The notes below the pieces were generated by a model. That model was not told the origin of the DNA. It saw only the letters and a program-made list of their open reading frames with translations, and did no database searches. The position numbers were made by a program, and so were the translations under genes. A DNA stretch of 64,000 nt from an uncultured Bacteroidia bacterium (GTDB lineage: Bacteria > Bacteroidota > Bacteroidia > Bacteroidales > CAJPTX01). The stretch spans positions 1 to 64,000 of the forward strand of contig CALHSW010000073.1 in NCBI GenBank assembly GCA_938038735.1. Reading direction: 5' to 3'. How positions within the stretch are numbered: position 1 is the stretch's first letter; each line of letters opens with the position of its first letter. Shown here in pieces: positions 10,572 through 19,030 of this stretch.

Positions 10572-11639
10572 ATGAGTATGTATAAGCGGTTTGTTAAGCC
10601 ATTGCTTTTTTGTCTTCCCCCAGAACGAGCGCACAGCTTTGCACTGGGGAGCCTGAGAGGAGTGCTTCGTTTTCCCTTTGGGAAGGCGTGTTTAAGGAGT
10701 CTTTTTGGAGTACCTAAAGCGATGCCAACCATTGAGCTATGGGACATTCCTTTCAAGGGGTACGTAGGCTTAGCAGCAGGGTTTGACAAGCGTGGCGTAC
10801 TGCTCGATGATGCTGACTGCCTTGGGTTTTCTTTCATAGAGGTTGGGACAGTCCCGCCGAGACCTCAACCGGGTAATCCACAGCCTCGTCTGTTTAGACT
10901 GACGGAGGATCGTGCATTTATCAACCGTATGGGGTTCAATTCGCCCGGCGTTGCCTCCGTGGAGAAACGACTGGCGAAGATGCGTACGCACCGAATTCCT
11001 ATACTCGGGAACATTGGGAAGAACACCGCCACAGACAATCTCAATGCGAAAGAGGATTACCTAGAGGTGTTCAGTCGACTTTACCCTATAGTTGACCTAT
11101 TTGTAATCAACGTAAGCTGCCCTAACGTTAAGTCATTGTGCGACTTGCAGAGTGCCGACTCGCTCACGGCTCTCCTTGAACCTATAATGCAATTCCGCAT
11201 ACAACAGGGATTCTACCGCCCTATCCTACTCAAACTAGGGCCTGATGCCCCCGCAGATACCATTGGCGATGTGGTTCGCACAGCTCAGAAACTCGGTATA
11301 GATGCATTCGTTGCATCCAACACCACCAACAGTCGTGAGCACGTAAAAACCTCAAAAGCCAAACTAGAAAAAATCGGACGCGGCGGGTTAAGCGGAGCTC
11401 CGCTCTTTGAACAAGCACTTGCGCTGGTGAAGAATATTCGGGCGAACGCTGCACCGTCTACTCCCATCATCGGGGTTGGGGGAATTTCCAATGGGAAGGA
11501 GGCACTCGCAATGCTTCAGGCGGGAGCATCGCTCGTGGAGATATTTACTGGTTTTATATACGAGGGTCCTAAGACCGCACGCCGTATCAACAAATACCTG
11601 TTAGAGCATCGGGACGAAATTCCCAACTGGCTTGTGTGA
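10572..11639 (+). CDS. pyrD: Dihydroorotate dehydrogenase (quinone), class 2
   Basis: Membrane-associated FMN enzyme that oxidises dihydroorotate to orotate in pyrimidine synthesis, passing electrons to quinone. Family blocks are in order: GLAAGFDKRG, NRMGFNSPG, INVSCPNVKSL (with the catalytic-loop serine of class 2 enzymes), LKLGPDAP, ASNTT, and the FMN phosphate-binding GVGGISNGKEAL followed by GASLVEIFTGF. The N-terminal 40 residues are the extension that marks class 2 and contacts the membrane. Length 355 is typical. It follows lon by 33 bases and is closed by the strong terminator at 11667-11706. Confidence 0.96.
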   Translation: MSMYKRFVKPLLFCLPPERAHSFALGSLRGVLRFPFGKACLRSLFGVPKAMPTIELWDIPFKGYVGLAAGFDKRGVLLDDADCLGFSFIEVGTVPPRPQPGNPQPRLFRLTEDRAFINRMGFNSPGVASVEKRLAKMRTHRIPILGNIGKNTATDNLNAKEDYLEVFSRLYPIVDLFVINVSCPNVKSLCDLQSADSLTALLEPIMQFRIQQGFYRPILLKLGPDAPADTIGDVVRTAQKLGIDAFVASNTTNSREHVKTSKAKLEKIGRGGLSGAPLFEQALALVKNIRANAAPSTPIIGVGGISNGKEALAMLQAGASLVEIFTGFIYEGPKTARRINKYLLEHRDEIPNWLV

Positions 11640-11666
11640 AGTAGTTCAAGGTGGAAATAATGCAAG

Positions 11667-11706
11667 AAAAACGCAGCTAGCGGGCTTGCCCGCTAGCTGC
11701 GTTTTT
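11667..11706. terminator. Bidirectional intrinsic terminator
   Basis: A perfect 19-base inverted repeat: AAAAACGCAGCTAGCGGGC, two-base loop TT, then its exact complement ending in TTTTTT. It has an A-run on one side and a T-run on the other, so it can serve both pyrD (+) and the convergent acidic-protein gene (-), whose stop is 35 bases away. Confidence 0.95.
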
Positions 11707-11740
11707 TAATTTCTTCTCTGCTTAGGTCTATGATTGGACC

Positions 11741-12142
11741 CTACACATCGTAATCGTCATCATCATGCTTATCACCCGCCTCCTCATCGTCTGCGTCAGC
11801 ATCACCGTCTGCTTGTTCCTCCTCCTCTTCTTCCTCAACATCATCCATCATGTCCACGTCCATTCCCCCCTTCTCGTCCTCCTCTAACTCCTCATCCAAC
11901 TCGTCGTTTTCCTCGTCCTCTTCGTCAACATCCTCCCATTTGTCCGCGTGAAGCTCTACTCTAACCAAGTAGACGGCATCCTCACATTCCATGCGCACTG
12001 CATAAAACTTCTCCCCATTAGGCTTCGTAACCTCGTTGGCATAGGTTTCATACCCTCCAGGAAATGCCAAGTTAAACTCTTCGAGCAACTCGTCAGACAG
12101 CCTGTCATAGCTAGTCAAAATATGCTTCTTTGGTGTTGTCAT
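11741..12142 (-). CDS. Conserved small protein with acidic tail
   Basis: A 133-residue protein in two parts. Residues 1-70 form a compact domain (HILTSYDRLSDELLEEF, then KPNGEKFYAVRMECEDAVYL) that I recall as a conserved Bacteroidota protein of unknown function, sometimes mislabelled DNA primase. Residues 70-133 are almost wholly Asp/Glu, including a run of seven Glu. No signal peptide, membrane segment or catalytic motif is seen. The tail could make it a nucleic-acid mimic, a chaperone-like or metal-binding protein, but nothing here proves any of these. Monocistronic, convergent with pyrD and divergent from glsB. Confidence 0.75.
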   Translation of the reverse strand: MTTPKKHILTSYDRLSDELLEEFNLAFPGGYETYANEVTKPNGEKFYAVRMECEDAVYLVRVELHADKWEDVDEEDEENDELDEELEEDEKGGMDVDMMDDVEEEEEEEQADGDADADDEEAGDKHDDDDYDV

Positions 12143-12182
12143 GCCTACCGTTTAATCTCTACTTTTCTCCTTTTTTCGGCTG

Positions 12183-12211
12183 CAATAATAGTGTATTTTT
12201 CTGAATTCAAA
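12183..12211 (-). promoter_or_regulatory. Probable promoter of the acidic-tail protein gene
   Basis: On the minus strand TTTG (12208-12211) is followed after 17 bases by TATTATTG (12183-12190). The latter matches TAnnTTTG except for one base. The box is 40 bases upstream of the start codon. Confidence 0.45.
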
Positions 12212-12249
12212 CCATCATTGCCTAAACAATAGGATTTATTCCGTTGCAT

Positions 12250-12282
12250 GTAATCATAGTACGCTAAAAATCAATTGATTAC
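12250..12282. promoter_or_regulatory. Palindromic site between divergent genes
   Basis: The perfect 12-base palindrome AATCAATTGATT (12269-12280) overlaps a larger inverted pair, GTAATCA (12250-12256) with TGATTAC (12276-12282). It lies between the divergent acidic-protein and glsB genes in a 367-base gap. It could be an operator, but no regulator is linked and AT-rich palindromes also arise by chance. Confidence 0.3.
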
Positions 12283-12426
12283 TATTGCTGAGATGTCTGC
12301 TATTTGTTGAAAAGCTCTTAGCGTTCACTTCAACGCTTCCCACTAAGGCCACCTTGTTCCATTCTACTTGAAACGCCTGAAATAGAGCATAAAACCCCAC
12401 GCACAGTTTTTTAGCTAGAGGTTTTG

Positions 12427-12434
12427 TACCTTTG
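12427..12434 (+). promoter_or_regulatory. Probable -7 promoter box of glsB
   Basis: TACCTTTG fits TAnnTTTG exactly, 75 bases before the glsB ATG. Downstream in the leader CGCCCT (12463-12468) and AGGGCG (12476-12481) form a small hairpin just ahead of the AAGGAG at 12489-12494. Confidence 0.6.
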
Positions 12435-12509
12435 CAGCGTTATTTGGCGAAGCCGATAAGACCGCCCTAACAGAAAGGGCGTAAAGTGAAGGAGTAAAAA
12501 TTGTCTGCA

Positions 12510-13427
12510 ATGGAGAACATAATTGCCCCCGTTGACCCGCAACTAATTGAACAAGAACTCACCGATGAACTCTTCTTACGTAAGTCAAACAATGGCAATA
12601 CCCTCCTATACCATTTCACAGCTACACAAGCCCCCTACACGATGCGAGAGCTTGGACGCCTGCGAGAACTCTCATTTCGTGAGGCTGGCGGCGGCACAGG
12701 CAAGGAGTTAGACATTGATGAATTTGATACCAACGACCACCCATACTCGCAGCTCATTGTTTGGGATCCCGAGGAGCGTCAAATTCTTGGGGGATATCGC
12801 TACATAGCAGGCAACGTAGGCGTACACCCGAGTAAACTCTTCGCCACAGGAGAACTTTTTAATTTTTCTGATGAGTTTATCCGAGACTACCTACCCTACA
12901 CCATTGAACTAGGGCGTTCATTCGTACAGCCTGCCTATCAATCGACACGACTCCGAAGGAAAGGGATTTACGCCCTTGACAACCTATGGGACGGGCTTGG
13001 TGCCCTCGTAGTACTCAACCCTTGGATGAAGTACTTTTTCGGGAAGGTCACGATGTATCCGCATTACAACGTCGAGGCGCGCAGCGCCCTTCTGTACTAC
13101 ATCGAGAAGTATTACCCCGACACGAAGACCTTGGTGCGTCCCATCACCCCGCTTCCATCGGCACTTACGAAGGAACAATTAGAATCTATTTTCACGGGAA
13201 GCGATAGGGCAGAGAATAAGGAAATTCTCATGCGCTACCTGACAGAACGAGGGGAACGAATTCCACCGCTCATTAAGTCGTACGTTGGCCTAAGCGATAC
13301 GATGAAGATGTTTGGTACTGCCATCAACCCTGGCTTCGGGGCAGTGGAGGAGACGGGTATTCTAGTAACAGTCGGCGACATCCTTCCTGAAAAAAAGGAG
13401 CGCCACATCGATACATTTAGCCGCTAA
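12510..13427 (+). CDS. glsB: GlsB-like N-acyltransferase (GNAT, hemolysin family)
   Basis: Probable cytoplasmic acyltransferase for the first step of glycine (amino-acid) lipid synthesis, adding a 3-hydroxy fatty acid from acyl-ACP to an amino acid. It belongs to the OlsB/PF13444 GNAT group. It carries the family blocks GRLRELSFREAGGGTGKELD, QLIVWDPEERQILGGYRYI and YTIELGRSFVQPAYQS, and the end block MKMFGTAINPGFGAVEETGI, closely as I recall them in Bacteroides GlsB. The start MENIIAPVD aligns with that protein. A TTG at 12501 has better spacing to AAGGAG and could be used instead, adding three residues. The stop overlaps the convergent recG stop. A GlsA partner is not in the window. Confidence 0.85.
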   Translation: MENIIAPVDPQLIEQELTDELFLRKSNNGNTLLYHFTATQAPYTMRELGRLRELSFREAGGGTGKELDIDEFDTNDHPYSQLIVWDPEERQILGGYRYIAGNVGVHPSKLFATGELFNFSDEFIRDYLPYTIELGRSFVQPAYQSTRLRRKGIYALDNLWDGLGALVVLNPWMKYFFGKVTMYPHYNVEARSALLYYIEKYYPDTKTLVRPITPLPSALTKEQLESIFTGSDRAENKEILMRYLTERGERIPPLIKSYVGLSDTMKMFGTAINPGFGAVEETGILVTVGDILPEKKERHIDTFSR

Positions 13428-15526
13428 CCCACCTGACTGTAGCGTAACCCACTCGCACGCCGCTGTAATTCGGCCTTTATCCGTGCGTTTTCCTCTAAAG
13501 CTAAAGCCGGATCGGCAATGACAAGTGCTTGCGCTATGGCGTTCGCCTGTTCAATGAGTTGACCGTCCTGTTCAATTCTCGCAATTCTGAACTGCGCCCC
13601 GATACCGCTCTGCTGCGTTCCTTCCACATCCCCTGGGCCCCGGAGCTGTAGGTCAGCCTCGGCTATTTTGAAGCCGTCATTCGTACGCACCATGGTTTCG
13701 ATCCGCATACGGGTAGTAGTTGAGAGCTTTTGTGATGTCATGAGGATGCAGTAACTCTTATCCCCGCCCCGCCCTACCCTTCCACGCAGCTGATGCAACT
13801 GCGAAAGACCGAAACGCTGCGCACTCTCAATAAGCATTACCGTGGCGTTCGGCACATCTACCCCTACCTCTATGACCGTGGTTGAAACCAATATCTGCAC
13901 CTTATTGTCGCTAAAGAGCTTCATCGCCACCCTCTTCTCATCGGGTTTCATCCGCCCATGCAGCATGGCAAGGAAGAACCCTTGCGGCTCAAAAAAACGT
14001 TTTAGTGCAATGAAGCCCTCTTCCAAGGAGGCTAGATCTACCTTCTCGTTCTCCTCTATCAAGGGGTAAACAACGTACGCTTGCCTCCCCTGCACTAGCT
14101 CTTTGGCCACGCTCGTGTATACTGCGAAACGCTGCTCCTCGTATGCGTGTATCGTTTGGATAGGTTTACGTCCTGGGGGCAACTCATCGATAATGCTTAC
14201 GTCAAGGTCACCGTAGAGCGTCATGGCGAGCGTTCGCGGTATCGGCGTAGCGGTCATAACCAGAATGTGCGGAAGGCAATGCGCCCCCTTCGCCCAGAGC
14301 TTGGCGCGCTGCTGCACCCCGAAACGATGCTGCTCGTCCACCACCACGAGACCCAAATTCCGAAATGACACCTCGTCCTCTATGACCGCATGCGTACCAA
14401 TGAGAATATCAATCTGTCCAGACTGTAACCCAGCATGCAGTATCTCTCGCTCACGTTTCTTAGTACTCCCCATCAGCAACCCCACATGCACCGGTAGATT
14501 CGTAGTGAACTTTGATATCGTTGTAAAATGCTGCTGCGCCAAAATCTCCGTTGGCGCCATGAGGCATGACTGATACCCATTGTCCGCCGCCAGGAGCATT
14601 GAGAAGAGCGACACTAGGGTCTTCCCGCTCCCCACATCCCCCTGCAACAAACGATTCATTTGCCGGCCGCTACGCATATCCTCGTGTATCTCGTGCAGTA
14701 CACGTTTCTGAGCATTCGTCAAATCGAACGGTAGGTCCTCCCTGTAGAGCCTATTGAACAGTGGCCCTACCTTCGTAAAAGGTGCACCCACATTCTGCGT
14801 ATGGTGCTGAACCCTCGACTGCTGCACCCGCAACTGCCAAAAGAAGACCTCGTCAAACTTTATTCTCCGCAACGCCTTCTCCACGTCCGTCATTTGACTC
14901 GGGAAATGGACATTCCACAGAGCCTCTCGTAACGGTAGCAAGTCGTAGCGAGCGTAGAACCTTTCGTCTAGAGGGTCCTCCACATCGTTCCACGCCCACT
15001 GCGCCACGTTTCTCACCAACTCCCCTACGGCCTGCTGACTACGCGGAATGCGACTAATCTTTGCCGTAGAGCTGTACACCCCCTCAATCCTCGCTCTCTT
15101 CAACAGCTCCTCAGTGTACAAGTCAAATTCTGGGTGCGTCATGGTCAACGTAGATCCAAACCGATCTACCTTCCCAAACGCTACGTACCTACTGCCTATT
15201 CGTATCCTCCCGTAGAAGTAGCGCACCCCCTGGAACCACACGAGCGACATCTGTCGGTGCGCCCCCTGCAGCGTAACGACCAACCGTTGCTTACGCCCCT
15301 GCCCTACAATCTGCATACCCGACACATCGCCTACCACCTGTACCAGCTCCCCGACAGAATGCACATCGTCTACCGACACGAAAAAGCGACGGTCAACATA
15401 ACGGAACGGAACGAAGAGCAACACATCCTCCACCGTCCTAATGTGTAGCTCCTGTTCCAACAGCTGCACTAGCCGTTTGTTAAGCCCGCCGATCTCGCTT
15501 ATCGGGGTGTCAAACGCAGAATTCAT
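13424..15526 (-). CDS. recG: ATP-dependent DNA helicase RecG
   Basis: Branch-migration helicase that remodels stalled replication forks and Holliday junctions. It has an N-terminal wedge/OB-fold part (VVGDVSGMQIVGQGRKQ), then superfamily 2 helicase motifs: Walker A GDVGSGKT near residue 296, DEQHRFGVQQR (DExH type), TATPIPRTLA, and the C-terminal helicase block VGVDVPNATVMLIESAQRFG with LRGRVGRG. Length 700 is normal. A TTG nine bases upstream is in frame, but the ATG at 15526 is the likely start. The promoter box at 15533-15540 almost touches this ATG, which implies a leaderless or very short-leader message. The stop codon overlaps the glsB stop by four bases (convergent). Confidence 0.96.
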   Translation of the reverse strand: MNSAFDTPISEIGGLNKRLVQLLEQELHIRTVEDVLLFVPFRYVDRRFFVSVDDVHSVGELVQVVGDVSGMQIVGQGRKQRLVVTLQGAHRQMSLVWFQGVRYFYGRIRIGSRYVAFGKVDRFGSTLTMTHPEFDLYTEELLKRARIEGVYSSTAKISRIPRSQQAVGELVRNVAQWAWNDVEDPLDERFYARYDLLPLREALWNVHFPSQMTDVEKALRRIKFDEVFFWQLRVQQSRVQHHTQNVGAPFTKVGPLFNRLYREDLPFDLTNAQKRVLHEIHEDMRSGRQMNRLLQGDVGSGKTLVSLFSMLLAADNGYQSCLMAPTEILAQQHFTTISKFTTNLPVHVGLLMGSTKKREREILHAGLQSGQIDILIGTHAVIEDEVSFRNLGLVVVDEQHRFGVQQRAKLWAKGAHCLPHILVMTATPIPRTLAMTLYGDLDVSIIDELPPGRKPIQTIHAYEEQRFAVYTSVAKELVQGRQAYVVYPLIEENEKVDLASLEEGFIALKRFFEPQGFFLAMLHGRMKPDEKRVAMKLFSDNKVQILVSTTVIEVGVDVPNATVMLIESAQRFGLSQLHQLRGRVGRGGDKSYCILMTSQKLSTTTRMRIETMVRTNDGFKIAEADLQLRGPGDVEGTQQSGIGAQFRIARIEQDGQLIEQANAIAQALVIADPALALEENARIKAELQRRASGLRYSQVG

Positions 15527-15532
15527 ACCTAG

Positions 15533-15540
15533 CAAAGGTA
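15533..15540 (-). promoter_or_regulatory. -7 promoter box abutting the recG start
   Basis: TACCTTTG on the minus strand ends six bases before the recG ATG. With the usual spacing from this box to the transcription start, the message would begin at or next to the ATG. Confidence 0.55.
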
Positions 15541-15594
15541 ATCATAATTCCTTTTTCGCCCTCTCTTTGCATAGTACATTCTTAATGAAGTATC

Positions 15595-15624
15595 TTTCGG
15601 CTTCTCTGAATTTCTATACCTTTG
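15595..15624 (+). promoter_or_regulatory. Promoter of the TonB receptor/DUF4249 operon
   Basis: TTTC at 15595-15598 (-33 region) is followed after 18 bases by TACCTTTG at 15617-15624, an exact TAnnTTTG. The start codon is 73 bases downstream. Confidence 0.65.
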
Positions 15625-15697
15625 CGCATTCAACCTGCGGTTCTAGAAACAGGAGATCTCGGTTGAATGTAAACTAAACGCAAAAGAGCATCTCGCT

Positions 15698-18103
15698 ATG
15701 CTTACCTATACAAAACGTTCCTTCTTCCCTTCGCTCGTTACGTTCCTTCTCCTTTTCCCATTCCTTCTTTACCCCATCCGCACCCAATGCCAGCCGTCAA
15801 AACAACGCTACGTGCTTAGCGGCTTCGTGATGGACTCCCTCTCCCACGAATCGCTGCCCGCCGCCTCCATCGTTATCATGGGAACCACGCAGGGGACCAT
15901 TACAAACAACTACGGATTCTACTCCATTCCCCTCGACAGCGGTGACTACACCGTAGAATACTCGTACGTAGGGTATTCCCCATGCCAAGTTGCGCTGACG
16001 CTACGCTCCGATACGACCATCGATGCGATGCTCGGAAGCAACATCACCATCCAGGACGTGATGATTTCTGGTATAGCCAACCACGAAGCCAGCCGAAGCC
16101 CGCGCATGGGTAGCCACCTACTCCCAAAGAGGGCCATTGAGAACGTACCCATGATTTTTGGAGAGCACGATGTGCTTCGCATCGTGCAGCTCATGCCGGG
16201 GGTGCAGAAAGGCAACGAGGGGAGCAACGATATATACGTGCGAGGGGGTAGCCCCGACCAAAATCTCATCCTCCTCGACGGTGCGCCCGTATATAACGCC
16301 ACGCACCTCATGGGGATGTTCTCCCTCTTTAACGGCAACGCAATAAAGAGCACGGAACTCATTAAAGGCGGATTCCCCGCACGCTACGGCGGCCGCCTTT
16401 CATCGGTCATTGAGATGGTAATGGACGAAGGCGACATGCGACGCTACCACGGCGACTTCTCCATCGGCCTTATCTCCGCCTCTGCGATGGTGCAGGGCCC
16501 CATTGTGAAAGATAAAGTCTCGTTCATCGTTACGGGGCGTCGCACCTACGTTGATGCGCTCCTGCGCCCATGGGCAAAGGTAGAAGAGGGCGTTCCAACC
16601 GTCTTCTTTTACGACTTTACCGGTAAAGTAAATTGGAAAATCAACGGTGCGAATCGGCTCTATCTAAGCGGATACCTCGGCCAAGATAAATTCGGTATGT
16701 ACATGAAAGACCTCGGCGCCATGGAAAAGATGAACTTCGGATGGGGCAACGCCACCGGTGCTTTACGCTGGAACTGCGTTATCAACCCCTCGCTCTTTTC
16801 CAATCTCTCCGCGGTCTATAGCTACTACGGCCTGAATATCCTCAATGAGGGAAAATTTGAGAACATAAAATACCGCATGCGGTACGCCTCCCGTATCCAA
16901 AACGTTAGCCTTAAATGGGATCTCAACTATACCCCCCATCAAAACCACCAACTCCGCGCCGGCATAGCATCCACAGGGTATCTCTTTGAGCCTAGAGCCC
17001 TTGAGGAGAAACACACCGAGCTGAATATTGACACCGTGAGCCGCATAGGGGTGTACACCCTCGAAGCGGCGCTCTACATAGAAGACGAGATGCGCCTTGC
17101 CGACTGGGGGCGCGCCAACGTGGGCCTCCGCGCCTCGTACTATGCGGCCCCCGGCTACCATCGTGTAAGCCCAGAGCCGCGCGCCTCCCTTGCGGTATAC
17201 CTACACCCACAGGTATCGCTCAAGGCTGCATTCTCAATGATGGGGCAGCAGCTACACCTCCTCTCCTCCAGCGGTTTCGGCCTCCCTACCGACCTGTGGA
17301 TCCCCGCCACCCGAAAAATCCCGCTGCAAACCGGTTGGCAAACCTCCCTAGGACTCACCTACGACATCAATAAGATCGGCTCCACCCTCTCCCTTGAAGG
17401 CTACTATAAACAGGCCCATGGGGCAACCCACTACAAGGAGGGGGCCTCCTTCGTTGGGGAACTCGATTTCTTTTCTACCGATAAGTACTACTGGGAAGAC
17501 AAAATTGCGCAGGGCAATAGCTGGAGCGCAGGGCTAGAGCTTCTCTTCCAGCGCAAAGCCGGTGCGCTTACCGGCTGGGTGAGCTACACCCTCGCCTTCA
17601 CTAGAATGAAATTCCCTGAAATAAACTTTGGAAATAGCTTTTGGGCTCCCCATGATCGGCGGCACGCTCTATCAACGGTTGTGCTGTACGAAATCAATGA
17701 CAACTGGTCCATCTCTGCCACCTTCGTGTTCTGCACCGGCACCACCTTCGTCATCCCAGAAAGCAACCACCCCATCGTGACCCAACCAAAAACCCCTCCC
17801 CTTGCAGCCTACGGGAACGCCATAACCCAGGGTAGCTACGAAAACGTTGTGAAGTATGGGGCTATTGACCAGCTCCGTATGGAAAACTACCATCGTCTTG
17901 ATATCGGGGCGCAGTGGCGTAAGCAAGCAAAGTACGTGGAACACCGCCTCTCCTTTGACATTTACAACGTCTACTGCCGCCGAAATCCCTTCTTCTACTA
18001 CCCCGTCACTGAAGTAAACAGCAAAGGGAAAACGACATCTAGACTCTACAAATTCTCTCTCTTCCCCATCATTCCAACCATCTCCTACGGCCTAAAATTC
18101 TAA
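15698..18103 (+). CDS. TonB-dependent outer-membrane receptor
   Basis: Outer-membrane active transporter driven by TonB. An N-terminal signal peptide (hydrophobic run FPSLVTFLLLFPFLLYPI) is followed by a carboxypeptidase-regulatory-like beta-sandwich (about residues 38-115, from YVLSGFVMDSLSHESLPAAS). Next come a plug domain (residues 150-230, with DIYVRGGSPDQNLILLDGAP and GGFPARYGGRLSSVIEM) and a long beta-barrel. Length 801 is at the short end for the group and unlike SusC, which is nearer 1000. It is 13 bases ahead of a DUF4249 lipoprotein, the usual partner for this receptor type. The ligand is unknown. Confidence 0.93.
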   Translation: MLTYTKRSFFPSLVTFLLLFPFLLYPIRTQCQPSKQRYVLSGFVMDSLSHESLPAASIVIMGTTQGTITNNYGFYSIPLDSGDYTVEYSYVGYSPCQVALTLRSDTTIDAMLGSNITIQDVMISGIANHEASRSPRMGSHLLPKRAIENVPMIFGEHDVLRIVQLMPGVQKGNEGSNDIYVRGGSPDQNLILLDGAPVYNATHLMGMFSLFNGNAIKSTELIKGGFPARYGGRLSSVIEMVMDEGDMRRYHGDFSIGLISASAMVQGPIVKDKVSFIVTGRRTYVDALLRPWAKVEEGVPTVFFYDFTGKVNWKINGANRLYLSGYLGQDKFGMYMKDLGAMEKMNFGWGNATGALRWNCVINPSLFSNLSAVYSYYGLNILNEGKFENIKYRMRYASRIQNVSLKWDLNYTPHQNHQLRAGIASTGYLFEPRALEEKHTELNIDTVSRIGVYTLEAALYIEDEMRLADWGRANVGLRASYYAAPGYHRVSPEPRASLAVYLHPQVSLKAAFSMMGQQLHLLSSSGFGLPTDLWIPATRKIPLQTGWQTSLGLTYDINKIGSTLSLEGYYKQAHGATHYKEGASFVGELDFFSTDKYYWEDKIAQGNSWSAGLELLFQRKAGALTGWVSYTLAFTRMKFPEINFGNSFWAPHDRRHALSTVVLYEINDNWSISATFVFCTGTTFVIPESNHPIVTQPKTPPLAAYGNAITQGSYENVVKYGAIDQLRMENYHRLDIGAQWRKQAKYVEHRLSFDIYNVYCRRNPFFYYPVTEVNSKGKTTSRLYKFSLFPIIPTISYGLKF

Positions 18104-18116
18104 ATCCACGACTACC

Positions 18117-18989
18117 ATGAAATACGCCAAATCCATAGCTCTCTCTACCATTGCGACGGTCATTCTATACGTATTCAACGCCTGCAACTTCTTCAACACT
18201 CTCGTTGACGACATAAAACTTCCTGAGTTCTCCCCCTACCTCACGCTTATCTCTTTCCTTGATGCCGATGCCGACACCACCTTTATCTTTGTTGCGCAAA
18301 GCACCCCTGAGGAGGCCCTACCGGCAAAGGGTGGTGACTTCTCGGTTTTTAATCAGCTCGGATGCGTACAGGGGGCTGACGTTACCCTAACCGACCTCAC
18401 CACAGGGCAATCCGCCCAAGCCTTTAACGACTACACCCCAGGTGCCACCACCTACACTGGGCTATACATGGTGCCCCACGTTGAGCTTCCAATAGTCGTT
18501 GGGCACGAATACGAAATACGCGCCGTTTACAAGAATATACAACCAGCATCGGCACGCTGCCGTTGCGCCCCCTTGAGCGAAGCCTCCTTTGACTGCCAAG
18601 CGATAGGGCGGAAGGCCCTCGTAACAATCCACAACGTTGATAGCCAAGACCGCTACTTCTTCATCCACGTGGAGCAAAAGGTGCGAGAGGGAATGAGTAT
18701 CGTCTCAGAAAGTACCGTTAACGCTGAGACTCTGGCGAATGGATCCATCTTCTTTACGCTAGGAGAGCAATTCGGAGATATGATGTCAGGCTCTACCAAT
18801 CAATCGCTGACCATAGACACCTGCTTCGTTTACGAGTTTGATCACAACGCCTACAAGTATTTTCACAAAGTGGAGCTGTACCAAAACGCAGACTACGGCA
18901 TTTTCAGCAAGCCGGTGTATCTCTTCACCAACGTTGTGGGCGGGCAAGGCATCTTCGCTACCCGAAGAGCGGTAAAGAGGAGCAAATAG
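18117..18989 (+). CDS. DUF4249 family lipoprotein
   Basis: Probable surface or outer-membrane lipoprotein that works with the receptor just upstream. The N-terminus has a basic start, a hydrophobic core and lipobox FNAC with Cys at residue 23. The DUF4249 pattern follows: SPYLTLISFLDADADTTFIF, then GADVTLTDLTTGQ, YTGLYMVPHV, and VGHEYEIRAVY, which describe an N-terminal Ig-like domain. Length 290 is within the family range. The 13-base gap shows co-transcription with the receptor. The role in ligand capture is inferred from this pairing, not from the sequence itself. Confidence 0.85.
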   Translation: MKYAKSIALSTIATVILYVFNACNFFNTLVDDIKLPEFSPYLTLISFLDADADTTFIFVAQSTPEEALPAKGGDFSVFNQLGCVQGADVTLTDLTTGQSAQAFNDYTPGATTYTGLYMVPHVELPIVVGHEYEIRAVYKNIQPASARCRCAPLSEASFDCQAIGRKALVTIHNVDSQDRYFFIHVEQKVREGMSIVSESTVNAETLANGSIFFTLGEQFGDMMSGSTNQSLTIDTCFVYEFDHNAYKYFHKVELYQNADYGIFSKPVYLFTNVVGGQGIFATRRAVKRSK

Positions 18990-19030
18990 ACCCAGCAAAA
19001 CAGCCTTGCCACCAATGTGTTGCTAGCGAG

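Noticed and set aside
18990..19030. Terminator between the DUF4249 gene and the convergent M20-like gene
   Set aside because: The 41-base gap has no stem followed by a T-run on either strand.
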